Below, piece by piece: positions 34,801-42,283 of a stretch of 53,168 nt of DNA. A program made the position numbers and the translations under genes. Source of the DNA: an uncultured Eubacterium sp. (GTDB lineage Bacteria > Bacillota > Clostridia > Peptostreptococcales > Anaerovoracaceae). Under the pieces are notes generated by a model that did not search any database, was not told the origin of the DNA, and worked only from the letters and a program-made list of their open reading frames with translations. The DNA is taken from NCBI GenBank assembly GCA_937894585.1, contig CALBGO010000120.1, forward strand, positions 1 to 53,168. The letters are read 5' to 3'. How positions within the stretch are numbered: the first letter of the stretch is position 1; every line of letters begins with the position of its first letter.

Positions 34801-35276
34801 AAGAAGAAATATCGGTAGAACTTGCGGTAACTGCCAACATACCGAACTGGTATATTGAAAACGAAGTGCTGAAGCTGCAGATGTACAAGAAGATTGCAGG
34901 TGTAAGTACGGAAGCGGATGAAGATGAAATCGTCGATGAAATGATGGATCGTTTCGGTGATGTGCCGAGAGAAACTCTGAATCTGATCAGGATTTCCAGA
35001 ATCAGAAGCCTTGCCGAATCCTTGTCCGTAACAAGAATTTATGAGCAGCAGGGTAAGGTTCTTGTTTCCTTCGGTGAGAAAAATTCGCTGAACGGCTATG
35101 CTTTGATGAATGTAAACGAAGCCTTCGGTATGAAGGCCTTTGTCCACGGCGGGAAAGAACCGTATATCAGATTGACTGTTAAACCTTCCGAGAAACTGAA
35201 AGATACGGTAAAACTGCTGCAGATACTTGCGGATAATATGAAATCTTCGGAATGTGCAGCGAAAAGTAATCTGTAA
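31833..35276 (+). CDS. mfd: Transcription-repair coupling factor
   Basis: A 1147-residue ATP-dependent translocase that removes stalled RNA polymerase and recruits UvrA. The UvrB-like N-terminal part is followed by the RNA-polymerase interaction domain (DFVVHENHGIGKFLGIE near 475), then superfamily 2 motor motifs: Walker A CGDVGFGKTE near 627, DEEQRFG near 724, SATPIPRT near 750, and ATTIIESGIDI and QLRGRVGRS further on. The TRG and C-terminal domains follow. Full length for the family. The fin gene found upstream in Bacillus is absent. A strong terminator follows. Confidence 0.97.
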   Translation: MKKGIINISGISESRCAPVISDIVKEEGQSLIVTATAAKAARLASDLSFFSDKEILVLPPEEQVFLRYEAKNHDQLIERLKILKALRTGKNCIVVAPVSAAVKKITPHRNFESASVKLSPGSEVDIENLKETLVKLGYERMELVDMRGQFSVRGGIIDVFTPDSEYPYRIELFDTEVDSVRSFDPNTQRSVENLASVEIFPAEQILADKSLFNDAAQRLHREYTTQIKNLMKRGEEFEEAAARLEKRRDELCEYIRNVSNLQLLENYLHYFYEETEYLWDYMEDGTIVIDDPDRICEYLDARSAELKDDFQIFLERGQVIPEDMKLISGKEDFLKVYKYPSVYVLTPFAKMIKGAEQLSQVHSIQSRQMAAFGGRMDFLESELREYVRKNYRITIVCSSKERIENLKEFALRIGLSEKILFEEGLLSSGMDFPEKKICYISENDIFSGQKLSRSKRRKKKTKSEQIQTFSDMRSGDFVVHENHGIGKFLGIEQLTVQGEQKDYLKIKYAGNDMLYVPVEQMDLIQKYIGSDAASPKINKLSGGEWKATKAKAKAAIAQMAQELLQLYAQRKMQKGHSFCEDTVWQKEFEDAFPYTETDDQLRAVSEIKEDMERPAAMDRLLCGDVGFGKTEVAARAIFKCIADGKQAALLVPTTVLANQHYYTLKERFSQFPVEVEMLSRFRSDKQQEHIIDLLNKGQIDLIIGTHRLLSSDVRFKDLGLLVIDEEQRFGVAHKEKIKQLKQNVDVLTLSATPIPRTLNMSLTGIKDMSVIEEPPAERYPVQTYVLEQDDVMIREIITRELDRGGQVFVVYNRVRGINKLADHIRELVPDAQVCVGHGQMNEHMLEDVMLSFVRGEYDVMVATTIIESGIDISNANTMIIIDADKYGLSQLYQLRGRVGRSNRMAYAYLMYQKDKVLTEIAEKRLKAIKEFTEFGAGFKVAMRDLEIRGAGNLLGSEQSGHMMNIGYELYCKLVDDAIRALQGEIVSDREEEISVELAVTANIPNWYIENEVLKLQMYKKIAGVSTEADEDEIVDEMMDRFGDVPRETLNLIRISRIRSLAESLSVTRIYEQQGKVLVSFGEKNSLNGYALMNVNEAFGMKAFVHGGKEPYIRLTVKPSEKLKDTVKLLQILADNMKSSECAAKSNL

Positions 35277-35328
35277 GCAAGGTAAAAGAAAATCTTTTGC
35301 TGTTGAAAACATCATATCACCGATTACC

Positions 35329-35360
35329 CGGAAGAACCATTTTTGTTCTTCCGTTTTTTT
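35329..35360 (+). terminator. Rho-independent terminator after mfd
   Basis: CGGAAGAAC pairs perfectly with GTTCTTCCG around a 7-nt loop, followed by seven T. Confidence 0.95.
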
Positions 35361-35466
35361 GTGCAGAGTTTTAGTTCAGAGAATGCCGATCACGCGGCAA
35401 AATATGAAAAAATTGAAAAGGAAGCTGAAATTTTTTCCTAATCTATTAAAAAAAGGAAAATAATGC

Positions 35467-35475
35467 GGGGGGGGG
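35467..35475 (+). repeat. Nine-base G homopolymer
   Basis: A run of nine G within AT-rich intergenic sequence, about 160 bp upstream of the first gene of the peptide-transport cluster. Such runs can vary in length by slippage or be sequencing errors. Confidence 0.9.
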
Positions 35476-35635
35476 TATATTTAAAGAGGCTAGTTTTTTA
35501 AAGGTGTTGAAATTAAAAGAATATAGAGAATTTTTTAAAACGATGCATAAATATGGCAAGTTGGGAACAGAAATTGCATATTAATACAGTAAATAAAAAT
35601 AACAGCGATTTTTTGCAAGGAGATGAATTGGCTTG

Positions 35636-36019
35636 ATGAAAGAACTTAAATATAGTTGGAAAATGCCATGTGCGGTAATCATATTGGGCGCGTTATATTC
35701 CTTCTGGTTATGGCGTGATGCAGCAATGAGTAAACTTCTCGTTGCCAATGTGCTGTCGGTGATTGCCATGCTGTTTCTTATAGTCGCAATTGCGGGCGTT
35801 TTGCATAATGTACATGCAATGGCTGCATTTTCTTACAGTTTTCGATATTTATCCCATTTGTTCAGAAATTTAAGGGACAGAGATATGCTGACAAACGAAA
35901 AAATGATCAGTTATGCAGATTACATAAAGGGATATACAAAATGGAAAACCGTGCCGGTGTCAATTCTCTTCTTTTTTATATTTATGGTATTGAGTATGGC
36001 AGTGTGGTTTATCTTTTAG
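35636..36019 (+). CDS. Small membrane protein of unknown function
   Basis: A 127-residue protein with about three hydrophobic helices (about 11-27, 35-58 and 103-126) and a cytoplasmic loop of basic and acidic residues between. It may belong to the DUF3899-type small membrane proteins, but I am not sure. The ATG at 35636 is favoured over TTG at 35633; AAGGAGATGA lies upstream. It is separated from oppA by a terminator, so it has its own short transcript. Confidence 0.55.
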   Translation: MKELKYSWKMPCAVIILGALYSFWLWRDAAMSKLLVANVLSVIAMLFLIVAIAGVLHNVHAMAAFSYSFRYLSHLFRNLRDRDMLTNEKMISYADYIKGYTKWKTVPVSILFFFIFMVLSMAVWFIF

Positions 36020-36052
36020 GGATTTTCCGAGATATGAAATTAATTTGTATAA

Positions 36053-36078
36053 AGAAGACAGTCGGGTTTGTCTTTTTT
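36053..36078 (+). terminator. Rho-independent terminator upstream of oppA
   Basis: AAGACA (36055-36060) pairs with TGTCTT (36069-36074) around an 8-nt loop, followed by a T run. Confidence 0.8.
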
Positions 36079-36142
36079 ATAGATGTTCTGTAAAAACAGA
36101 AGAAAGAATGAAATTTGAAGTGTTGTGAAAGGAGCACAGAAA

Positions 36143-37882
36143 ATGAAAAAAAGGAAAGTGATTTCTCTCGTCCTGATCATGGTTATGGCAGTAACATGCT
36201 TCATGACCGGCTGCGGCGGCGATGATGGAGAAACAAGTGCTGAAGGAAAAGTATTCCGGACTTATTTAAGTGCCGATACACCTTCCTTGAATGCGCACAC
36301 GCAGGTGGATCTTTATCTTGATGATGTATTTACCTATGTCCACTCAACCCTGTGGAAGAAAATTCCGGCAGAAGACGGAACATCCTATGAATGGATCGGA
36401 GATCTGGCTGCAGATCTTCCGAAACAGATTGATAAACACACATGGGAAGTAAAGGTTCGTGAGGATGCAAAATGGCATAACGGCGAGCAGATTACTGCAG
36501 ATGACTTCATTTACTCATGGCAGATGCTCATTGATCCGAATCTTGTTAACTCGATGGCAAACTTCTTCTGGTACACAATCGATATCAAAAATGCAGAAAA
36601 GTACTTCAACGGCGAGTGTAAATGGGAAGATGTAGGTATCAAGAAAGTTGACGATATGACATTCCAGATCATAACTGAGTCCGAAGCTGTTTTAGAAGAT
36701 GTTATGGAAAACTTTGCTAACCGTGCATTATATCCGGTTTACAAAGAAAACTATGAAGCAGGCATGAACGAAGATCGCACAAAGACTTCATACGGAACCA
36801 AGCTTGAAGACTTTGTCGGCGCAGGCCCTTACACTTTCGAAACATGGACACCGGACTCTGTACATGTTTATAAGAAGAATCCTGACCATCACCTTGCTGA
36901 TTTGTATAATTATGACACAGTTGAGTTATACATCGTAGGTGAAGACAATGCGAGAATGCAGATGTTTGACTCCGGCGAGCTTGATTACTATTCGCCAAGC
37001 AGCGATACAATTGATGCTTACATAGACGACCCGAGATTATTATCCTATGGTTCTGTTGAACTTGAACATATCGATATCAACTGCAAAAACAAGACAAACC
37101 CGATCGGCAGCAGTGTGAACTATCGTAAAGCTATTTACCATGCGCTTAACAGAGAAGTGATTGCAGACAAGTGTTTCGGCCATTTTGAACCTGCAGGTTT
37201 CTATGTTAATAACCAGGCAGGCTTACTAAGCGAAGACGGTATCGCATACCGTGAAACGAAATACGGTAAAGCTGTTACTGATTTGATCGAATCATGGGGT
37301 CCTGCAGGATTTAATGAAGAAATGGCTCGTGAATACCTGGATAAGGCTTATAAAGAATGTAATGTTTCTGAAGATGAAGTGATTACATTAAAGCTCGTCT
37401 TTGACTCCAGTGATAAGGCGTGGAAGAAAACAGCAGAATACATTCAGGAAGAATGGCCAAAAATCTTTGACGGCAAAATCAAGGTTGAAATCAAGAACTT
37501 CTCCGGTATATCAACGACCGAATACAAAGCCGGAAATGATGACGGATGGGATTTATCACCGAACTGCTGGTCAAGAGGACTTTCAAGGAACTATCCGTAT
37601 ACCTGCTTCTACTACTATCTGAGCAGCTATGACGGCGCTCCGAATAACTATTTCTCCGAAAGATTTGACAAACAGTATGAAGTTTGTGAAAATACTAAGG
37701 ATTATCAGAAACAGTTAGTTGAAACGCAGAAGCTGGAAGAAATCTATCTGGAAGATGTAATCCAGGTTCCGGTAGCACAGTATACGAACTATGTACTGTA
37801 TGCAGATCGTGTACAGATTCCTATGAAGCAGTATGTTCCTGGATTTGGCTGGGGCGCTGCTTTTGGCGATATCGTAGAATAG
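36143..37882 (+). CDS. oppA: Oligopeptide ABC transporter substrate-binding lipoprotein
   Basis: A 579-residue extracellular lipoprotein of the family 5 solute-binding proteins. The signal peptide ends in a lipobox with C24 (CFMTGC). The mature protein shows the family stretch KHTWEVKVREDAKWHNGEQ with ADDFIYSWQ, and later the region YRKAIYHALNREVIAD. It captures peptides for the permeases OppB and OppC. The ATG at 36143 fits AAAGGAG; an upstream GTG at 36125 overlaps that RBS. A strong 12-bp hairpin lies between it and oppB, which often allows more binding protein than membrane subunits. Confidence 0.93.
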   Translation: MKKRKVISLVLIMVMAVTCFMTGCGGDDGETSAEGKVFRTYLSADTPSLNAHTQVDLYLDDVFTYVHSTLWKKIPAEDGTSYEWIGDLAADLPKQIDKHTWEVKVREDAKWHNGEQITADDFIYSWQMLIDPNLVNSMANFFWYTIDIKNAEKYFNGECKWEDVGIKKVDDMTFQIITESEAVLEDVMENFANRALYPVYKENYEAGMNEDRTKTSYGTKLEDFVGAGPYTFETWTPDSVHVYKKNPDHHLADLYNYDTVELYIVGEDNARMQMFDSGELDYYSPSSDTIDAYIDDPRLLSYGSVELEHIDINCKNKTNPIGSSVNYRKAIYHALNREVIADKCFGHFEPAGFYVNNQAGLLSEDGIAYRETKYGKAVTDLIESWGPAGFNEEMAREYLDKAYKECNVSEDEVITLKLVFDSSDKAWKKTAEYIQEEWPKIFDGKIKVEIKNFSGISTTEYKAGNDDGWDLSPNCWSRGLSRNYPYTCFYYYLSSYDGAPNNYFSERFDKQYEVCENTKDYQKQLVETQKLEEIYLEDVIQVPVAQYTNYVLYADRVQIPMKQYVPGFGWGAAFGDIVE

Positions 37883-37915
37883 TTACGAAAAAATGAATTT
37901 TAAACCATTCTATAC

Positions 37916-37944
37916 ATGGATCCCCTTTTTATAAGGGGGTCCAT
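37916..37944 (+). promoter_or_regulatory. Intra-operon hairpin between oppA and oppB
   Basis: ATGGATCCCCTT pairs with AAGGGGGTCCAT over 12 bp with one G-U around a 5-nt loop. No U-tract follows, so it is more likely an mRNA-stabilising or processing hairpin than a complete terminator. Confidence 0.7.
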
Positions 37945-38012
37945 TGTAAACTTGATTGAATGGGAAAAGCCTTCTGCAGAGAGCAGAATATATAAAGAGA
38001 AGGACTTATATT

Positions 38013-38966
38013 ATGGGAAAATATGTACTGAAGAGAATAGGCGCAATGCTTTTGACAGTCTTCTTTGTCATGGTCTTATCATTTATGATCGTGCGCCTGA
38101 TGCCGATGAATATTTTCGAAAATCCAGAAACTCCAAAAGCGATACAAGATAAATTAAATGCGCAGCTGCATTTGGACGAACCGATTCCAATTCAGCTGGT
38201 GTATTTCCTGAAAGGAGTCATTACGGATTTCAATTTCGGCACATCTGTAAAAATCAGACCCGGTGCTGATGTATTCAGTCTGATTGCAACCAGAATCCCA
38301 CCTACAGTGGTATTAAACTTTTTTTCTTTGTTAATTTCAATTCCGTTGGGATTGCTTGCAGGTGTTGTAGCGGCGCTGAAGCGGAACACCTGGATAGATA
38401 ATTTGATCTCATTTTTTATTGTAATATTTATATCCGTACCGTCATTCATTTTTGCGTCGGTGATGCAGTATGGTCTGACCTATGCAATCCCGATCTTCCC
38501 GACGCTGTATGACTCGAGAGCGCCTTTATTCTGGGCAGGAATGTTCTCTATGGTTCTGCCTATTATAGCCCTTGCGCTCAGCCCGATCGCGACGATTGCA
38601 AGATATCTGCGTGCGGAGCTGATCGAAAACCTGTCTTCCGAGTACCTGCTCCTTGCTCGTACAAAAGGTCTGACCAGAATGCAGGCTATCGTGCGTCATG
38701 GTTTCAGAAACTCTCTGATTCCGATTGCCAATACACTGATTGGTTTATTAACCGGTATTATGGGCGGTTCACTGGTAATTGAAAACATCTTCGCAGTTCC
38801 CGGAATGGGATCTCAGCTTGTAAACTCTATTACAGCCGGAGACCATTTCCTGACAGTTGCTCTGCTGATGTTCTATTCGGCGATTTCCCTGTTCACCGTT
38901 TTGATCGTAGACTTATCCTATGGTCTGATTGACCCTCGCGTCAGAGTGGGAGGAGGTGCAAGATAA
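38013..38966 (+). CDS. oppB: Oligopeptide ABC transporter permease OppB
   Basis: A 317-residue inner-membrane subunit with about six helices. The N-terminus YVLKRIGAMLLTVFFVMVL is typical of DppB/OppB proteins. The EAA loop contacting the ATPase is present near 198-228 (RAELIENLSSEYLLLARTKG, then HGFRNSLIP), and the C-terminus has VDLSYGLIDPRVR. The ATG at 38013 is preferred to an upstream in-frame ATG at 37956 because AGAGAAGGAC precedes it and family proteins start here. TAATG overlap couples it to oppC. Confidence 0.94.
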   Translation: MGKYVLKRIGAMLLTVFFVMVLSFMIVRLMPMNIFENPETPKAIQDKLNAQLHLDEPIPIQLVYFLKGVITDFNFGTSVKIRPGADVFSLIATRIPPTVVLNFFSLLISIPLGLLAGVVAALKRNTWIDNLISFFIVIFISVPSFIFASVMQYGLTYAIPIFPTLYDSRAPLFWAGMFSMVLPIIALALSPIATIARYLRAELIENLSSEYLLLARTKGLTRMQAIVRHGFRNSLIPIANTLIGLLTGIMGGSLVIENIFAVPGMGSQLVNSITAGDHFLTVALLMFYSAISLFTVLIVDLSYGLIDPRVRVGGGAR

Positions 38967-40123
38967 TGATTGTTAAAACAAAAGAACAACTTCCGGAGGA
39001 ATTAGCGAACATACCTGCTTCCAAATTTAACATGAAGCAGGCGGACGATGTTATTCTTGATGAGGAATTTAAAACAGAAGCAGTCGGATTTTGGAAGGAC
39101 GCCTTTCTCCGCTTGAGAAAAAGCAAGGTATCGGTAATTTCATTTACTGTTATCATGATTATTGTACTGGGAGCGATCTTTGTCCCTAATCTTACAGGTT
39201 ACACCTATACGGAGCAGAATGTTGACCAGCAGTATCTGCCGCCTAAAATCCCGGGACTTGAAAAGCTTGGAATTGCAGACGGTACCCGTACTCTTCGCGA
39301 CAGAAAAGTTGAAAGTCTTATGGATAAAGAGAAATATCCTGAAGGCTCTATCATCGAAATCAAAAATGAACATATGGTTCGCGGTGTGAAACTTGCAGAT
39401 GTAAAGGTAGACAGCTATTTAATGAGCGGTGTGCCTGAAGATGAATACCACTGGCTCGGTACAGACTATATGGGCAGGGATTTATGCACCCGTCTTTTCA
39501 GAGGCGCCCGTATCTCATTGTTTATCGCTTTGGTTTCTGTACTTACAAACTGTATTATCGGTGTAATTTACGGAGCGATTTCAGGCTATTACGGCGGCAA
39601 AGTGGACATGATCATGACCCATATCGCAGAATTAATGGACGGTATGCCTTATGTAGTTATTACAATTTTATTCATGCTGCTTTTCGGCTCGGGAATTTTC
39701 TCACTGATACTCGCGCTATGTGTAACGGGCTGGATCGGAACTTCAAGACTGATCCGTGCACAGTTCTACCGTTTCAAGGAAAGAGAATATGTACTGGCAG
39801 CCCGCACATTGGGCGTCAGAGATGCTGTCCTGATTTTCAGACATATTCTTCCTAACTGTATCGGACCGCTGATCACAAGAGCTATGATCGCGATTCCGGG
39901 AGCGATTTTCTCCGAATCTTTCCTTGCATATATCGGACTCGGTATTGCTCCGCCGGAGCCTTCAATTGGTATTTTGCTTGCGGACGGACAGAGTCTGCTG
40001 CTGCAGTATCCGTCGCAGGTACTGTTCCCGGCGCTTCTGATTTCAGTACTGATGATCGCATTTAATATGTTTTCCAATGGCCTGCGTGATGCATTGGATC
40101 CGACCAAACGCGGAGAGGAGTGA
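38966..40123 (+). CDS. oppC: Oligopeptide ABC transporter permease OppC
   Basis: A 385-residue permease, longer than usual for OppC (about 300) because of a large extracytoplasmic segment (about 75-155) between helix 1 and the conserved HWLGTDYMGRDLCTRLFRGAR motif. The EAA loop is REYVLAARTLGVRD with FRHILPNCIGP near 285, and the C-terminus FNMFSNGLRDALDP is standard. The ATG shares one base with the oppB stop. It forms the channel with OppB. Confidence 0.94.
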   Translation: MIVKTKEQLPEELANIPASKFNMKQADDVILDEEFKTEAVGFWKDAFLRLRKSKVSVISFTVIMIIVLGAIFVPNLTGYTYTEQNVDQQYLPPKIPGLEKLGIADGTRTLRDRKVESLMDKEKYPEGSIIEIKNEHMVRGVKLADVKVDSYLMSGVPEDEYHWLGTDYMGRDLCTRLFRGARISLFIALVSVLTNCIIGVIYGAISGYYGGKVDMIMTHIAELMDGMPYVVITILFMLLFGSGIFSLILALCVTGWIGTSRLIRAQFYRFKEREYVLAARTLGVRDAVLIFRHILPNCIGPLITRAMIAIPGAIFSESFLAYIGLGIAPPEPSIGILLADGQSLLLQYPSQVLFPALLISVLMIAFNMFSNGLRDALDPTKRGEE

Positions 40124-40131
40124 TTGATGCT

Positions 40132-41202
40132 ATGATGAATGAAATGAAAACCGGCGATGTGATTCTGTCGGTAAAAGACCTTAGAATCAATTTCCGTACA
40201 TACGGGGGTCTGGTGCAGGCTGTTCGTGGAATCAGCTTTGATCTGCATAAAGGTGAAACATTGGCCATCGTTGGAGAGTCAGGCTCGGGAAAATCTGTAA
40301 GTATTCGTGCGATTATGGGTATTCTTGCCAACAACGCGATTATTGAATCCGGTGAGATTCTATACGATGGTATGGATCTTACAAAAGTCGAAGAAAAGGA
40401 TTTTCATGAAATCAGAGGAAAGAGAATCGGACTGATCTTCCAGGACCCTTTATCTGCGCTGAATCCTATTATGAAGATTGGCAAGCAGATTACGGAAGTT
40501 TTACATCTGCATAAGAATATAAGCAAAGAAGATGCAAAAAAACGCGCTTTAGAGCTTATGGAAGCGGTTGGGATTCCTGACCCGGAACGCAGATTCGATC
40601 AGTATCCGTTTCAGTTTTCAGGCGGTATGCGTCAGCGTATCGTAATCGCTATAGCCCTTGCAGGCGATCCTGAAATCCTCATATGTGACGAACCGACTAC
40701 TGCTCTTGATGTAACGGTTCAGGCAAAAATTCTTGAATTGATAAATAAAATTAAAGAAGAACATAATCTGTCTGTTATATTTATTACACATGATTTGGGT
40801 GTTGTAGCAAATATGGCTGAGAGAATCAATGTTATGTATGCAGGAAAAATCGTTGAAACAGGAACAAGTGAAGAGATTTTCTTTGAACCTGCTCACCCGT
40901 ATACATGGGCGCTGCTCAGCTCCATGCCTGATCTGCATACAAAAGAGCGTCTTATGGCAATTCCGGGTACGCCTCCGAATATGGTTTATCCGCCAAAAGG
41001 TGATGCATTTGCTGCCCGTAACTATTATGCGATGGAAATTGATTTTGAACAGGAGCCTCCTGAATTTGAAATTACAGAAACGCATCGCGCTTCAACATGG
41101 CTGCTTCACCCGAAAGCAGCTGAGGTAAACAATATAGAAATGCCGTCAATTCTGCGCGACAGAATTAACCGCATGAAGGAAATGGAGAAGGAAAATGGCT
41201 GA
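40132..41202 (+). CDS. oppD: Oligopeptide ABC transporter ATPase OppD
   Basis: A 356-residue ATPase. Walker A GESGSGKS near 50, FSGGMRQR near 163, Walker B LICDEPTTALDVT near 183, and the C-terminal extension with PHPYTWALL-type sequence (AHPYTWALLSSMPDL) and the usual oligopeptide-transporter end. The Cys residues that bind Fe-S in some DppD proteins are not all present. The start may be ATG 40132 or 40135; GTG 40120 lies inside the RBS (GGAGAGGAG). Its frame overlaps the end of oppF by a few bases. Confidence 0.93.
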   Translation: MMNEMKTGDVILSVKDLRINFRTYGGLVQAVRGISFDLHKGETLAIVGESGSGKSVSIRAIMGILANNAIIESGEILYDGMDLTKVEEKDFHEIRGKRIGLIFQDPLSALNPIMKIGKQITEVLHLHKNISKEDAKKRALELMEAVGIPDPERRFDQYPFQFSGGMRQRIVIAIALAGDPEILICDEPTTALDVTVQAKILELINKIKEEHNLSVIFITHDLGVVANMAERINVMYAGKIVETGTSEEIFFEPAHPYTWALLSSMPDLHTKERLMAIPGTPPNMVYPPKGDAFAARNYYAMEIDFEQEPPEFEITETHRASTWLLHPKAAEVNNIEMPSILRDRINRMKEMEKENG

Positions 41203-42148
41203 TAATAAAGGATCCGATTATATACTGGAAGTAAAAAACCTCTGTCAGACATTTACCTCCGGTAGAGGTCGTAAAAAAATTGTTGTTAATGCTGTTGATA
41301 ATGTAAGCTTCGGTATCCACCCGGCTGAAACTTTCGGTCTGGTAGGTGAATCGGGCTGCGGAAAGACTACAACCGGAAGAACGATTATCCGTTTGTATGA
41401 TCCGACGTCCGGGGAAATGACTTTTGACGGTACAAATATTGCGGGACCTATGAACAGAGAATTGCGTAAGTTTTTAACAAACAATATCGCAATGATTTTC
41501 CAGGATCCGATAGAGTCTTTGAATCCTCGAATGACGATTAAGGAGATTGTCGGAGAAGGTCTCAAAATCCGCGGAATTACAGATCCGCAGGAAGTACAGT
41601 CAAGGGTTGTTGCCATGCTGAATAAAGTAGGGCTTACGGCGGAGCACGCAAACAGATATCCCCATGAATTCTCAGGAGGACAGCGTCAGCGTATCGGCAT
41701 TGCCCGTGCAATCATCACAGATCCTAAGCTCATTATAGCAGACGAACCTGTATCTGCATTAGATGTTTCTATTCAGGCGCAGGTAATCAATCTTTTGAAC
41801 GATCTGAAAGAAGAGATGGGACTGACAGTGCTTTTCATTGCACATAATCTGTCAGTAGTAAAATATTTCTCAGATCGTATCGGCGTTATGTATTTCGGCA
41901 AACTGGTTGAGGTGGCGCCGGAGGATGAACTTTACAGAAATCCTTTGCACCCTTATACTAAGGCGCTGCTGTCGGCAATACCTGAACCAAACCCGATTAC
42001 AGAACGAAATCGTAAGAGGATTGATTATGTGCCTACACGCGATCACGACTATTCTGTAGAACAGCCTTCTATGGAAGAAGTATCGCCGGGACATTTCTGC
42101 TACTGTTCCCCTTCGGAACTCGTTCGCTATAGGGCATCTTTGAAATAA
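41195..42148 (+). CDS. oppF: Oligopeptide ABC transporter ATPase OppF
   Basis: A 317-residue ATPase that pairs with OppD. Walker A GESGCGKTT near 53, FSGGQRQRIGIARA near 157, Walker B LIIADEPVSALDVS near 177, and the C-terminal HPYTKALLSAIP extension. The ATG at 41195 overlaps the oppD end by 8 nt. It ends the peptide-import operon, followed by a long AT-rich hairpin. Confidence 0.94.
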   Translation: MADNKGSDYILEVKNLCQTFTSGRGRKKIVVNAVDNVSFGIHPAETFGLVGESGCGKTTTGRTIIRLYDPTSGEMTFDGTNIAGPMNRELRKFLTNNIAMIFQDPIESLNPRMTIKEIVGEGLKIRGITDPQEVQSRVVAMLNKVGLTAEHANRYPHEFSGGQRQRIGIARAIITDPKLIIADEPVSALDVSIQAQVINLLNDLKEEMGLTVLFIAHNLSVVKYFSDRIGVMYFGKLVEVAPEDELYRNPLHPYTKALLSAIPEPNPITERNRKRIDYVPTRDHDYSVEQPSMEEVSPGHFCYCSPSELVRYRASLK

Positions 42149-42162
42149 AAGAAATATAATTT

Positions 42163-42237
42163 AAAAAGTGGTATTTTATTTGGAGAATGCAGGACGGGAT
42201 ATAACTTATAATGCTCTTTTATAAAATACCATTTTTT
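42163..42237. terminator. Long AT-rich inverted repeat after oppF
   Basis: AAAAAGTGGTATTTTAT (42163-42179) pairs with ATAAAATACCATTTTTT (42221-42237) over 17 positions with one mismatch or wobble; the loop is 41 nt. The T-rich 3' arm may allow termination. The unusually long arm and loop could also be a small MITE-like remnant. Confidence 0.6.
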
Positions 42238-42283
42238 AGATTAAGCTATACTTGTATCAGATAAGGAAAGGAAGGAACTTTAA

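Larger units (their letters stand above)
35277..35635. other. AT-rich intergenic region between mfd and the opp cluster
   Basis: This 359-bp gap contains the mfd terminator (35329-35360), then about 270 bp with much higher A+T than its surroundings, a run of nine G (35467-35475), and the RBS (AAGGAGATGA) of the next gene. No convincing ORF. It marks where the conserved mfd-spoVT order is interrupted. Confidence 0.7.

Noticed and set aside
34077..35315. 412-codon minus-strand frame opposite the 3' end of mfd
   Set aside because: It is a shadow of the mfd codon pattern and starts inside the mfd-terminator region without an RBS.
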